Below are positions 5,706 through 12,526 of a stretch of 64,000 bases of DNA, in pieces; position 1 is the first letter of the stretch, and each line of letters starts with the position of its first letter. The stretch is from an uncultured Eubacterium sp. (lineage in GTDB: Bacteria; Bacillota; Clostridia; Oscillospirales; Acutalibacteraceae). The stretch lies in the NCBI RefSeq assembly GCF_934561735.1, contig NZ_CAKTGT010000002.1:62001-126000 (forward strand), given 5' to 3'. Position numbers and translations under genes: made by a program. Below the pieces are notes generated by a model. It did not search any database and had not been told where the DNA came from. It saw only the letters and a program-made list of their open reading frames with translations.

Positions 5706-6717
5706 ACAAAAAGCGGGTGTTGACCCCCACCACTAATAGGGGGTCAGAAAATACAAGTAAATATCCTATAATCATAGACTACATAACCTTTTCAGGGGTT
5801 TTTAATAACTTTGAAGAAATGATAGATTTTTTAGGATTGAAAAACGCAAATTTAGAGTTCAAGCCTATCGGTCCTCGGTGGTTCTTCAAGTACGCTGTTG
5901 ATTACGATAATATGATAACTTTGATGTTAAGTCAAAAAGACAGTATTACAAGTGCCTGTGTGAATATAACGGGTAAAGGTTGTAGGCTTCTTGAAAGCTT
6001 CAGCTGTTATGATTTAACACAAATTATCAACCGTGTTACAGAGCTTCCTGATTTTCAGCTTACAAGAGTTGATATAGCAATGGATGTTATTGATGATAAG
6101 TTTGATATACAAACGCTTGTTAAGAATTACGAAAAAGGAAATTACACTTGCCGGAGCAAATTTTCAAATGTGATGAAAAGTATTGATGACGGTATCAAGG
6201 GTACATCTCTTTACTTCGGTAAACAAAGTTCAAATATCTATATAAATATTTATGATAAGAGGGCAGAGAGGGGATATTCTCCTGAAGATATGCCAAATTG
6301 GACACGACTTGAAATAAGATTAAGAGGTCCGAACGCTGTCGGCTTCGGTGAAAAGCTGTACGAAAACTGTAATGTTGGTTTTTTTATTCCGGCATACTTA
6401 ATAACTATTTACGATTTGTTGTTAACTCTTCAGATGTCAATAAATCAAGATTGCCAACCGCTCCTTATTGGAAAAAGTTGTTATCTCATACCGATAAAAT
6501 ATCGGTGTTCAGTTCGGTAGGTATTGAGTATGATTTCGGTAAAATGGAAAACTACTTGTTTAATACGGCAGGGTCTACATTAAAAACATATTTGTTAACA
6601 CATTCTGTTGATGATTTGTTAAATGAATTAGGACAGCGTGATATTAAACTAAATGCAAGACAAAAAAGACTTGTTGATAATTATGTACAAGATTGTGATT
6701 TTTATATTATTGATTAA
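5702..6717 (+). CDS. Rep_trans-type replication initiator, split by a -1 frameshift
   Basis: Rolling-circle initiator resembling Pfam Rep_trans (PF02486). Segments match: IIIDYITFSG, LTRVDIAMDV, GTSLYFGK, a Tyr in NIYINIYDKRAE, and TRLEIRLRG. The first frame alone stops at 6520 (272 aa) with an unrelated tail. The family's C-terminus, ILNNYLRFVVN then PTAPYWKKLL, lies in the -1 frame and ends at 6717. The frames join exactly at T7 (6379-6385), read as T TTT TTT in the first frame, a canonical slippery heptamer. The joined protein is about 338 aa, normal for the family. Either programmed frameshifting, a lost T in a decaying prophage, or a sequence error. Confidence 0.8.
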
Positions 6718-6735
6718 AGAAAGGAAAAAAATATT

Positions 6736-6966
6736 ATGTTTAACACAATGATTGATTCGATTAAAAATTTTGGTGCTATTGAATGGAGTTTAACAATTAC
6801 ATGCTTTATTGAGCTTGCTGTTATTCTCTTTTACAATAAAGGTGCTTTGGTTTGCAAAAGCAAGCTTGCCGCTTATGAAGATGAGCTTCGTTCGGCAAAA
6901 AAAGACCTTGAACATGCTCATAATGAAATAATGATTTTGAAAGGTGGTGATTTGAATGAAGATTAA
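6736..6966 (+). CDS. Small membrane protein with coiled coil
   Basis: A 76-aa protein with one transmembrane helix (about 18-36) and a charged heptad-like helix (LAAYEDELRSAKKDLEHAHN). Starts at ATG 6736 after an AAAGG-type site, and overlaps the next gene by 11 nt. Unknown family. In inoviruses small membrane proteins in this position are often virion-end or assembly proteins, but nothing here proves that. Confidence 0.6.
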   Translation: MFNTMIDSIKNFGAIEWSLTITCFIELAVILFYNKGALVCKSKLAAYEDELRSAKKDLEHAHNEIMILKGGDLNED

Positions 6967-7231
6967 TGCAGTTCTTCAGGCTCCTGTTATTGATATGTTT
7001 TCTCGTGAGTGGGAATTTGACGGCAAAAAGGGAACATCTCATTTTGTTGTTGTGTATGATTTTGAAAATCACAGAGCAGAGAGATTGACTGTTGACCCTG
7101 ATAACGCTTCTGTTTTTTCAAAGGTTAGAAATATTACTTTGTTTGATGAATATAAGCTTAATATTGAGCTTACAGAAGCTTATGACAAGGTAAAGAAAAC
7201 TATTATAGGGGTTGAAAAAGTTGGACAATAA
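6956..7231 (+). CDS. Possible phage single-stranded DNA-binding protein
   Basis: A 91-aa soluble protein, GGTGG upstream of ATG 6956. It is rich in beta-prone stretches (TSHFVVVYDFENHRAERLTV). Its size and its position after rep and before the coat gene match where filamentous phages carry the gV-like ssDNA-binding protein. No diagnostic motif is seen, so this is a positional inference. Confidence 0.5.
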   Translation: MKINAVLQAPVIDMFSREWEFDGKKGTSHFVVVYDFENHRAERLTVDPDNASVFSKVRNITLFDEYKLNIELTEAYDKVKKTIIGVEKVGQ

Positions 7232-7373
7232 CGAACTTTTACAACTTATCTACTATCAATGCGGGGGAATTCTTGTAATTGAAATTTTGAAGTTTTCTAT
7301 TGATTATATTATCAAACCTCTCAAAAATTGGATTTCAAGTATGTTTCCTGAAGATTGGGGGTCAACTAAATAG
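7221..7373 (+). CDS. 50-aa phage protein
   Basis: TTG 7221 overlaps the previous gene and has AGGGG nine nt upstream; it ends TAGTG, overlapping the next GTG start. The peptide has an amphipathic/hydrophobic middle (GGILVIEILKFSIDYII) and an acidic end. Its size, location and coupling suggest a real phage gene. Function unknown. Confidence 0.55.
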   Translation: MDNNELLQLIYYQCGGILVIEILKFSIDYIIKPLKNWISSMFPEDWGSTK

Positions 7374-7558
7374 TGAAAGAATTAATTTTACTTTTTATAG
7401 CGTTTGCTATTTTTCTGTACGGTGTGTTTGCTTTGCTTCGTGATGCGACAAAGAAAATTATTACCGTAACAGCTGAAATAAAAAAAGAACAAAGAAAGGG
7501 GGATAAAAAGTATGTCAAATCTTCTAAACGCAATTACGATGGAAGGAACAGTTCTTGA
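7373..7558 (+). CDS. 61-aa single-pass phage membrane protein
   Basis: Starts at GTG 7373 in a TAGTG overlap. A transmembrane helix at residues 4-22 (ILLFIAFAIFLYGVFALL) is followed by a Lys/Arg-rich soluble tail. It overlaps the coat gene by 47 nt in another frame and carries the coat gene's SD inside it. It could be a pVII/pIX-like virion-tip protein, but only size and position support that. Confidence 0.55.
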   Translation: MKELILLFIAFAIFLYGVFALLRDATKKIITVTAEIKKEQRKGDKKYVKSSKRNYDGRNSS

Positions 7559-7700
7559 CAAAACTATTACCGGTACTATGGTTCAGGGTGTACTTAATGA
7601 AGTTGTAGCGATTATTCCTACAATTATTCCTGTTGCTATTTCATTTATTGCTATCAGAAAAGGTATCAGCTTTGTGCTTGGTATGCTTCGTTCTGCTTAA
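7512..7700 (+). CDS. Major coat protein (pVIII-like)
   Basis: A 62-aa protein with strong SD AAAGGGGG before ATG 7512. It has an N-terminal amphipathic part, a hydrophobic span (IIPTIIPVAISFIAI) and a basic C-terminus (RKG ... LRSA), the layout of inovirus coat subunits. It has no cleaved signal peptide, plausible in a single-membrane host. A terminator follows at once, as after the coat gene in many filamentous phages. Two other proteins in the element share its C-terminal module. Confidence 0.8.
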   Translation: MSNLLNAITMEGTVLDKTITGTMVQGVLNEVVAIIPTIIPVAISFIAIRKGISFVLGMLRSA

Positions 7701-7701
7701 T

Positions 7702-7727
7702 TTTTATTGTATTTTTTATTCTAATTG
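7702..7727. repeat. 26-bp direct repeat, copy 2
   Basis: Copy of 4591-4616 with one mismatch, starting two nt after the coat stop codon. Confidence 0.8.
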
Positions 7728-7730
7728 GGG

Positions 7731-7759
7731 CAGGGGGTTGGTTTCAGCCCCCTGTTTTT
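7731..7759 (+). terminator. Terminator after the coat gene
   Basis: CAGGGGGTTG (7731-7740) pairs with CAGCCCCCTG (7745-7754) around a 4-nt loop, followed by five T. It probably limits downstream minor-gene expression relative to coat. Confidence 0.9.
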
Positions 7760-7780
7760 CAATTAAGAAAGGAGTTTTTT

Positions 7781-8482
7781 GTGAAAAATAAATTAAAAAT
7801 CGTTCTTTGTGTTGTTATGATTGCAGTTTTTTGTTTTGGTACCTGTTCTGTTGCTTATTCAAAAACTTCTACTGATATTTCATTATCTGTAGCAACTCAA
7901 ATAGTAAAAGATTATTATGATTTCCAAACTGACGGTTATAAAGTTGTTCCTGCATTTATTTATCGTTATAATGGTCATTTATATATGTTGTGGATAGACG
8001 GTCGCGGTGTAAGTGATGACGGCTTGCATTTTACTAATTCTTATGGTTCTAACGGTTTAAATTCAGGTGCTGGTTCCGGTGACTATGTTTGTCTTAAATT
8101 TGATGATGATAATATTTATTCAAAACCTACTATTGTTGCCAAAGATAAAGATTGCGTTTACGGTATCGGTCAAGGTAACGGTCTTACCGAAGCTAATCTT
8201 TTAACTAATACAGTTGATAGTTATTACGATATTTCAGGTTTAAACGGTGATAAACTTTTTACGCAGGGGACGAACCCGTCCCCGACCCCAACGAACCCGT
8301 CCCCGAACCCAACACCCGCCTCGAATACCTTATCTACCTCACTAAGCAAGGTATTTCAAACATCAGGGACGATATTGCAGGAAATAATCGCACTCTTACC
8401 TATATTGCTTCCGGTATTGGTGACATTCTTAGCAATCAGGAAGGGGATACGCTTCAGCTTGAAAATATTACGAACCGTTTAG
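7781..8482 (+). CDS. Secreted adhesin-like minor coat protein, short (0-frame) product
   Basis: A 233-aa product from GTG 7781 (AAAGGAG upstream). It has a signal peptide (about 1-28), a globular domain (about 30-160), a Pro/Ser/Thr linker (NPSPTPTNPSPNPTP) and a C-terminal membrane module. That module, IIALLPILLPVLVTFLAI RKGIRFSLKILR, is clearly homologous to the major coat protein, so the short form looks anchored like a coat subunit. The DNA from 8254 to 8482 is also open in the -1 frame, which continues to 9444. A 21-bp tandem repeat (8270-8290, 8291-8311) encodes Pro-rich linker in both frames. Confidence 0.75.
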   Translation: MKNKLKIVLCVVMIAVFCFGTCSVAYSKTSTDISLSVATQIVKDYYDFQTDGYKVVPAFIYRYNGHLYMLWIDGRGVSDDGLHFTNSYGSNGLNSGAGSGDYVCLKFDDDNIYSKPTIVAKDKDCVYGIGQGNGLTEANLLTNTVDSYYDISGLNGDKLFTQGTNPSPTPTNPSPNPTPASNTLSTSLSKVFQTSGTILQEIIALLPILLPVLVTFLAIRKGIRFSLKILRTV

Positions 8483-9444
8483 ATGAGTTAATTAAACTTT
8501 TTAATGAGTGTTTAGATTATGTTTGGGATAATCACGAATGGTTACGTTTAATTGAAACTAAGATAGTTCCTGCTTTAACAAGTATGAAAACATCATCAGA
8601 AAATATTGATAAATTGTTAGGTAATATAAATAATAATCTTACTGCCTTTATGACTAATTTTAAAGATTTTTCAGATACTACAAAAAAATATCAGTCAACT
8701 ATTAAACAATATTTTGAAAATGCAAATACTTTTTTAATGCAGATTAGGGATGTTTTAAAAAATATTGAAAAATTTTATTATCCTAATTCCGGTGAAGTTT
8801 ATCCCGGTATTTCAAAAGAAGACGTTTATGATATAAAATCCGGTTGGCATTCGTTTTGGTCTACATTCAGATATAAAAAGTTTGATGAAGTACTTTTAGA
8901 AGTAAATCAAAAAATTGAGGATAAAGTTAATCCGTTGTCTGAAAATAATTCAGCTGCGTTTGAGGGAGCTATAACTAATATCAAAGATAATACCTTTATC
9001 GGTTCGGCTAATGAAATGGTTACAACTTTTCCTGAAGAACTCAAAGGGGCATTGAATAAAGATAGTTCACCTGTTTTACAGTTTACTACTGCAGGGGTAT
9101 CAAATAGTTATTTTACATTACCTGCTAAAAAATATAGTATTGATTTTTCTTGGTATGCTCCGTTTAAAGGTACTGCAGATACTGTAATCAGTGCATTTAT
9201 GTACTTAGGTTTCTTAATTGCTTTTTGGAAGCGTTTGCCTGAAATTATTCACGGTGCTGGTGTTATGTATGTCGGTCAAGCTGAGTTTCACGAATCACAA
9301 TTTAATGATCGTGTGAGTGATACAATGGCTAATGATTATTATGAACAGCTTGTATCTCATGACGGATATGATGATTTGGATATGGCAGACGGTGAATATG
9401 ATTCGTACGGCAATTATTCTTCTTATGAGCGTGATTGGTGGTGA
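8254..9444 (+). CDS. -1 frame extension of the adhesin-like protein (pIII-like C-terminal part)
   Basis: Open from just after TAA 8251-8253 to 9444 (396 codons). No ATG, GTG or TTG occurs in this frame before ATG 8584, and that ATG has no SD, so the upstream part must be reached by -1 frameshifting from the 7781 gene. It has a linker DEPVPDPNEPVPEP, long helical segments (8320-8900), one transmembrane helix near 9193-9230 (AFMYLGFLIAFW), and an acidic tail. The slip candidate is T5 (8256-8260), five nt before the GGGGAC/GTCCCC stem (8266-8271 with 8278-8283). The full product would be about 554 aa, laid out like inovirus pIII. Confidence 0.7.
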   Translation, partial: TFYAGDEPVPDPNEPVPEPNTRLEYLIYLTKQGISNIRDDIAGNNRTLTYIASGIGDILSNQEGDTLQLENITNRLDELIKLFNECLDYVWDNHEWLRLIETKIVPALTSMKTSSENIDKLLGNINNNLTAFMTNFKDFSDTTKKYQSTIKQYFENANTFLMQIRDVLKNIEKFYYPNSGEVYPGISKEDVYDIKSGWHSFWSTFRYKKFDEVLLEVNQKIEDKVNPLSENNSAAFEGAITNIKDNTFIGSANEMVTTFPEELKGALNKDSSPVLQFTTAGVSNSYFTLPAKKYSIDFSWYAPFKGTADTVISAFMYLGFLIAFWKRLPEIIHGAGVMYVGQAEFHESQFNDRVSDTMANDYYEQLVSHDGYDDLDMADGEYDSYGNYSSYERDWW

Positions 9445-9448
9445 TAAT

Positions 9449-9682
9449 ATGATTGTTATTACTTTTTTAAATTGGATAGCTAATTTGTTACATGGCACTA
9501 ATTTTGATTTGTCTTCAATTCAGGTTGCTTGGGATGTTTTAACTGAAGCTATCGGATTTATTGGTTATTTCATTCCTCTTGGTCCTGTGGTTGTTATTGT
9601 TTCATTTTTAGCTGCTACTTATGCTTGGCGTTTGTTGGTTTCTTTTTTTAAGCTTTTATGGTCTGTTATACCTCTGTTATAA
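9449..9682 (+). CDS. pVI-like minor coat/membrane protein
   Basis: A 77-aa protein starting at ATG 9449, five nt after the previous stop, with GGTGG upstream. Two hydrophobic helices (FIGYFIPLGPVVVIVSFLA and the C-terminal LLVSFFKLLWSVIPLL) and its position between the adhesin and the assembly ATPase match pVI-type proteins. A longer upstream ATG in this frame (9317) is only antiparallel reading through the previous gene. Confidence 0.65.
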   Translation: MIVITFLNWIANLLHGTNFDLSSIQVAWDVLTEAIGFIGYFIPLGPVVVIVSFLAATYAWRLLVSFFKLLWSVIPLL

Positions 9683-9699
9683 AAAATGTTTTAAATTGT

Positions 9700-9734
9700 C
9701 CGTTTGCACCCGTGGCTGTGCCACGGTGCAACGG
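9700..9734. other. Stable hairpin before the assembly gene
   Basis: 9700-9716 pairs with 9720-9734 with two single-base bulges and a 3-nt loop. No T-run follows, so it is not a standard terminator. In an ssDNA phage it is a candidate packaging signal, or it may slow polymerase before the next gene. Confidence 0.6.
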
Positions 9735-9773
9735 AATTAAACATTTTATATTTTTTATGAAAGGTTGTGAAGT

Positions 9774-10748
9774 ATGGTTTCTACTATATTAAAAACATTT
9801 TGGGAGATTGTTTGGGTTTTTCTCAAACCTTGCTTGTTTGTTATTATTCCTGTTATTGTTGCTTTTGTTATTGCTTTTTTGGTTGCTTATTTAAAAAAGA
9901 AAAAATCAGGTACAGCGGTAAGAAAGGTTATTGCTCATGTAAATCCTAAAGCTGATGTGTCGCTTCTTACAAAACTTTTTGTTCAGCTTCCAAAACAGTA
10001 TTGGGAAAATTATTATAATAAGCCTATAGGCGAATTCAGAGAACACGGTATTATTATGTTTACCGGAGCACAGGGGCAGGGTAAAACAATTGCAGAAACA
10101 AAGTATTTGCGTGATATACAGTATCGTTACCCGTCTGTTAAAGTTAATACTAATTACGGTTACTATTTTGAAGATGCTCCCGTAGCTGATTGGCGTGATT
10201 TAGTTGATTATAATAACGGTAAAAAGGGGATAGTTTGTGCTATCGATGAGTGTCAGAATTGGTTCAGCTCGTCTATGTCAAAAAATTTCCCACCGAGAAT
10301 GTTAGCTACCGTCACTCAGAACCGAAAGAATAAGCGTGTAATTATTATGTCTGCTCACTTTTTTATGGATGTATCGAAGCCTATTCGTAAACATTGTACA
10401 GAGGTGAGGTCTTGCCGTACATTTCTTGGTTGTTTTACCATAGTTAAAAGGTGGCAACCTATTATGAACGCTGAGGGTGATGTTATTAAAAAGCGTACAT
10501 TAGGTTATTATTGCTTTGTTCATAACGATGATTTGTATAAGGCTTACGACACTTTAAGAGTTGTAAAGAATTTAAGTGCTGCGGGTTTTGAGTCCGATAC
10601 TTGGGTTGATGAACAGGATAGTAACATTTTGAAAGCTCCTAAATCCACTTTAAAAGCTCGTAGACGAAATTATAACGCAGAAAGTCAAGTAATGCGTGCT
10701 ATGGATGATTGTTTAAATCTTTTTGATGGTAAAGGTGATGAATTCTAA
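9774..10748 (+). CDS. Zot-like assembly ATPase (pI)
   Basis: A 324-aa protein of the Zot/gpI family, which powers filamentous virion extrusion through the membrane. It has a transmembrane helix at about 17-40 with basic residues after it, Walker A GAQGQGKT (98-105), and Walker B GIVCAIDE (Asp158, Glu159). Further matches are TVTQNRKNKR, MSAHFFMDVSK and the Cys-rich EVRSCRTFLGC segment. The helix sits before the ATPase domain, unlike E. coli pI where it follows. This is the strongest single marker that the element is an inovirus. Confidence 0.9.
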   Translation: MVSTILKTFWEIVWVFLKPCLFVIIPVIVAFVIAFLVAYLKKKKSGTAVRKVIAHVNPKADVSLLTKLFVQLPKQYWENYYNKPIGEFREHGIIMFTGAQGQGKTIAETKYLRDIQYRYPSVKVNTNYGYYFEDAPVADWRDLVDYNNGKKGIVCAIDECQNWFSSSMSKNFPPRMLATVTQNRKNKRVIIMSAHFFMDVSKPIRKHCTEVRSCRTFLGCFTIVKRWQPIMNAEGDVIKKRTLGYYCFVHNDDLYKAYDTLRVVKNLSAAGFESDTWVDEQDSNILKAPKSTLKARRRNYNAESQVMRAMDDCLNLFDGKGDEF

Positions 10749-10984
10749 TGAAAGAAAAAGAAAAAGAACTTTTATTACAATATTACTATAATAAAGATAT
10801 GAGATTACAAGATGATATTGTTACATATGAAAATAGGTACCGGGTCCGGTATTGTGACGAAATAGACCACCTTGAAAGTATTATTTCAATCGTTCGTAAA
10901 AATATGTTTAACGAAGTAATGCTCGAAGTATTCCAGCTTCTTAAGGTTGGACCGTTTGAACGCAAAGAAAACCGCAGGGAATAA
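10748..10984 (+). CDS. Last phage gene, unknown function
   Basis: A 78-aa charged, probably helical protein. ATG 10748 overlaps the Zot-like stop (TAATG), so it is coupled. Segment YENRYRVRYCDEIDHLESIISIVRK has no recognised family. The terminator stem begins inside its last codons. Confidence 0.6.
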   Translation: MKEKEKELLLQYYYNKDMRLQDDIVTYENRYRVRYCDEIDHLESIISIVRKNMFNEVMLEVFQLLKVGPFERKENRRE

Positions 10985-11000
10985 ATCCTTGCGGTTGTTT
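10970..11000 (+). terminator. Terminator of the phage structural operon
   Basis: AACCGCAGGG (10970-10979) pairs with CCTTGCGGTT (10987-10996), followed by GTTTTG. The left arm overlaps the last codons and stop of the preceding gene. Confidence 0.85.
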
Positions 11001-11002
11001 TG

Positions 11003-11031
11003 TTGACTGTAAGCCTTTAAAATGCTATAAT
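11003..11031 (+). promoter_or_regulatory. Strong promoter at phage right end, reading out
   Basis: TTGACT (11003-11008), 17 nt, TATAAT (11026-11031). In the lysogen it reads across attR against radA. In the circular phage it would read across attP into the left end and could end at the 4430-4450 terminator. Confidence 0.75.
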
Positions 11032-11074
11032 TTAACTAAAATTTAGAAAGGTAAGTATTTTATTTATTTTCTAT

Positions 11075-11108
11075 CTAATTTCGCAAAATTAATATTTTGC
11101 GAAATTAG
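11075..11108. other. dif: attR: intact dif-like site
   Basis: The 28-bp core at 11078-11105 has arms ATTTCGCAAAA and TTTTGCGAAAT, exact reverse complements, around centre TTAATA; symmetry extends to 15-bp arms (11075-11089 with 11094-11108). The 11-6-11 layout is that of Xer dif sites. In the phage-free chromosome it would sit about 20 bp upstream of the recombinase gene. Full symmetry suits a single recombinase binding both arms. Confidence 0.78.
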
Positions 11109-11155
11109 GGGAACTTTAAACAATGCTTTTCCTTTCTAAATATTATATGCTTTTC

Positions 11156-12526
11156 TTATTCTTCAGTAATTGCATCAAAAGCTGAACGGATATTTCTAAC
11201 CGGTACTATATCCATACTTATTTTTATATCTTTTGACAAAGATTTGTAATTGTGGAACGGAATTATACATTTTGTGAAGCCGAGGCGTTGAGCTTCGGTA
11301 ATTCTTTGCTCACAATTATTTACGGCTCTGATTTCTCCTGCAAGTCCGATTTCACCAAATGCAAGTGTGTTTTCGTTTACAGGTTTGTCCTTTAATGATG
11401 AAATAAGCGCCATTGCAACGCTTAGATCTGCCGCAGGCTCATATAGCTTTAATCCGCCTATTACATTTAGATATGCGTCCATTCCGTTGAATAAATATCC
11501 TGCACGCTTTTCAAGCACGGCAATCAACATACTCATTCTGTTGTAGTCAAATCCTGTGCTCATTCTTCTCGGTGTGCCAAAACCTGATGAAGTAACAAGT
11601 CCTTGAACTTCAGCAAGAATCGGTCGTGAGCCCTCCATGGTGCATGCAACACATGTTCCGCTTGTATTCTTCGGTCTGCCCGAAAGCATCATAAGTGAAG
11701 GATTTTCAACCTCGTTCATTCCGCCTTGCGTCATTTCAAAAACACCGATTTCGTTTGTTGAGCCAAATCGGTTTTTTGCACTTCGCAAAATTCTGTATGA
11801 ATAATTGCGTTCGCCCTCAAAATATAATACAGTATCAACAATGTGTTCAAGCACTTTCGGACCAGCAATTGCACCGTCTTTGTTAACATGGCCAACGACA
11901 AAAATCGGGATTCCGAGCGATTTGGCAAGGTGCATAAAAATATTTGTACATTCTCTTACTTGTGTAATACTGCCGGCAGATGATGAAATATCATCAATCA
12001 TCATTGTTTGAATTGAGTCGATTATAACCATATCCGGCTTTTCAACCTTTATTGTTTCAACTATAATTGAAACATCGGTTTCGGCAAGAATAAATAAATT
12101 GTCGGTATCAACACCGAGCCTGTTGGCACGGAGTTTGATTTGCCGAGCAGATTCTTCGCCGCTGATGTATAATATTTTGTGTTTTTGTCCTAAACTTTGA
12201 CATATTTGAAGCAAAATAGTTGATTTGCCGATACCAGGATCACCTGAAAGTAAAATTAAACTTCCTTCTACAATTCCGCCGCCGAGCACTCTATCAAATT
12301 CTTTTATGCCTGTCGAAAGTCGCTTTTCAATGTCGCTGTCGATTTCGTTAAGCCTTTGAACAGGCTTTATTGTTGCTTTTGACCTTGTAACGCCTTTTGC
12401 GGAAACAACCGGAGTTTGTTCCTCCATTGTGTTCCATTCGCCGCAACCCGGGCACTTACCAAACCATTTTACACTTTCGTATCCACATTCGCTGCACACA
12501 TATACGGATTTTACTTTTGCTGCCAT
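11156..12526 (-). CDS. radA: DNA repair protein RadA
   Basis: A 456-aa RecA-like ATPase that aids branch migration in recombination. Features in order: N-terminal C4 zinc finger (CSECGYESVKWFGKCPGCGEW), Walker A GDPGIGKS, the RadA-specific KNRFGSTNEIG motif, and a Lon-like C-terminal domain. Full length. ATG 12526 overlaps the stop of the amidase gene (TAATG), forming a two-gene operon. It faces the phage attR, 47 bp from the dif-like site. Confidence 0.96.
   Translation of the reverse strand: MAAKVKSVYVCSECGYESVKWFGKCPGCGEWNTMEEQTPVVSAKGVTRSKATIKPVQRLNEIDSDIEKRLSTGIKEFDRVLGGGIVEGSLILLSGDPGIGKSTILLQICQSLGQKHKILYISGEESARQIKLRANRLGVDTDNLFILAETDVSIIVETIKVEKPDMVIIDSIQTMMIDDISSSAGSITQVRECTNIFMHLAKSLGIPIFVVGHVNKDGAIAGPKVLEHIVDTVLYFEGERNYSYRILRSAKNRFGSTNEIGVFEMTQGGMNEVENPSLMMLSGRPKNTSGTCVACTMEGSRPILAEVQGLVTSSGFGTPRRMSTGFDYNRMSMLIAVLEKRAGYLFNGMDAYLNVIGGLKLYEPAADLSVAMALISSLKDKPVNENTLAFGEIGLAGEIRAVNNCEQRITEAQRLGFTKCIIPFHNYKSLSKDIKISMDIVPVRNIRSAFDAITEE

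Larger units (their letters stand above)
3722..11095. mobile_element. Inovirus-like (filamentous phage) prophage integrated at a dif-like site
   Basis: A 21-bp direct repeat occurs at 3722-3742 and 11075-11095, giving a 7,353-bp element, typical of inovirus size. Inside are a repressor, a Rep_trans-type initiator, a run of tiny genes, a 62-aa major-coat-like protein followed by a strong terminator, an adhesin-like minor coat protein, a pVI-like membrane protein and a Zot/pI-like ATPase. This is the filamentous-phage gene order. No integrase lies between the repeats, so integration through the host Xer recombinase is inferred, as for known Xer-exploiting phages such as CTXphi. It also reads like an element that could persist as a plasmid-like circle. 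Confidence 0.88.

Noticed and set aside
8270..8311. 21-bp tandem repeat as a CRISPR or minisatellite
   Set aside because: Only two units, inside a coding Pro-rich linker. No CRISPR array was seen anywhere in the window.
9317..9448. N-terminal extension of the pVI-like protein to ATG 9317
   Set aside because: It runs inside the adhesin gene in another frame, is Met/Ile-rich nonsense, and the ATG at 9449 has the SD.
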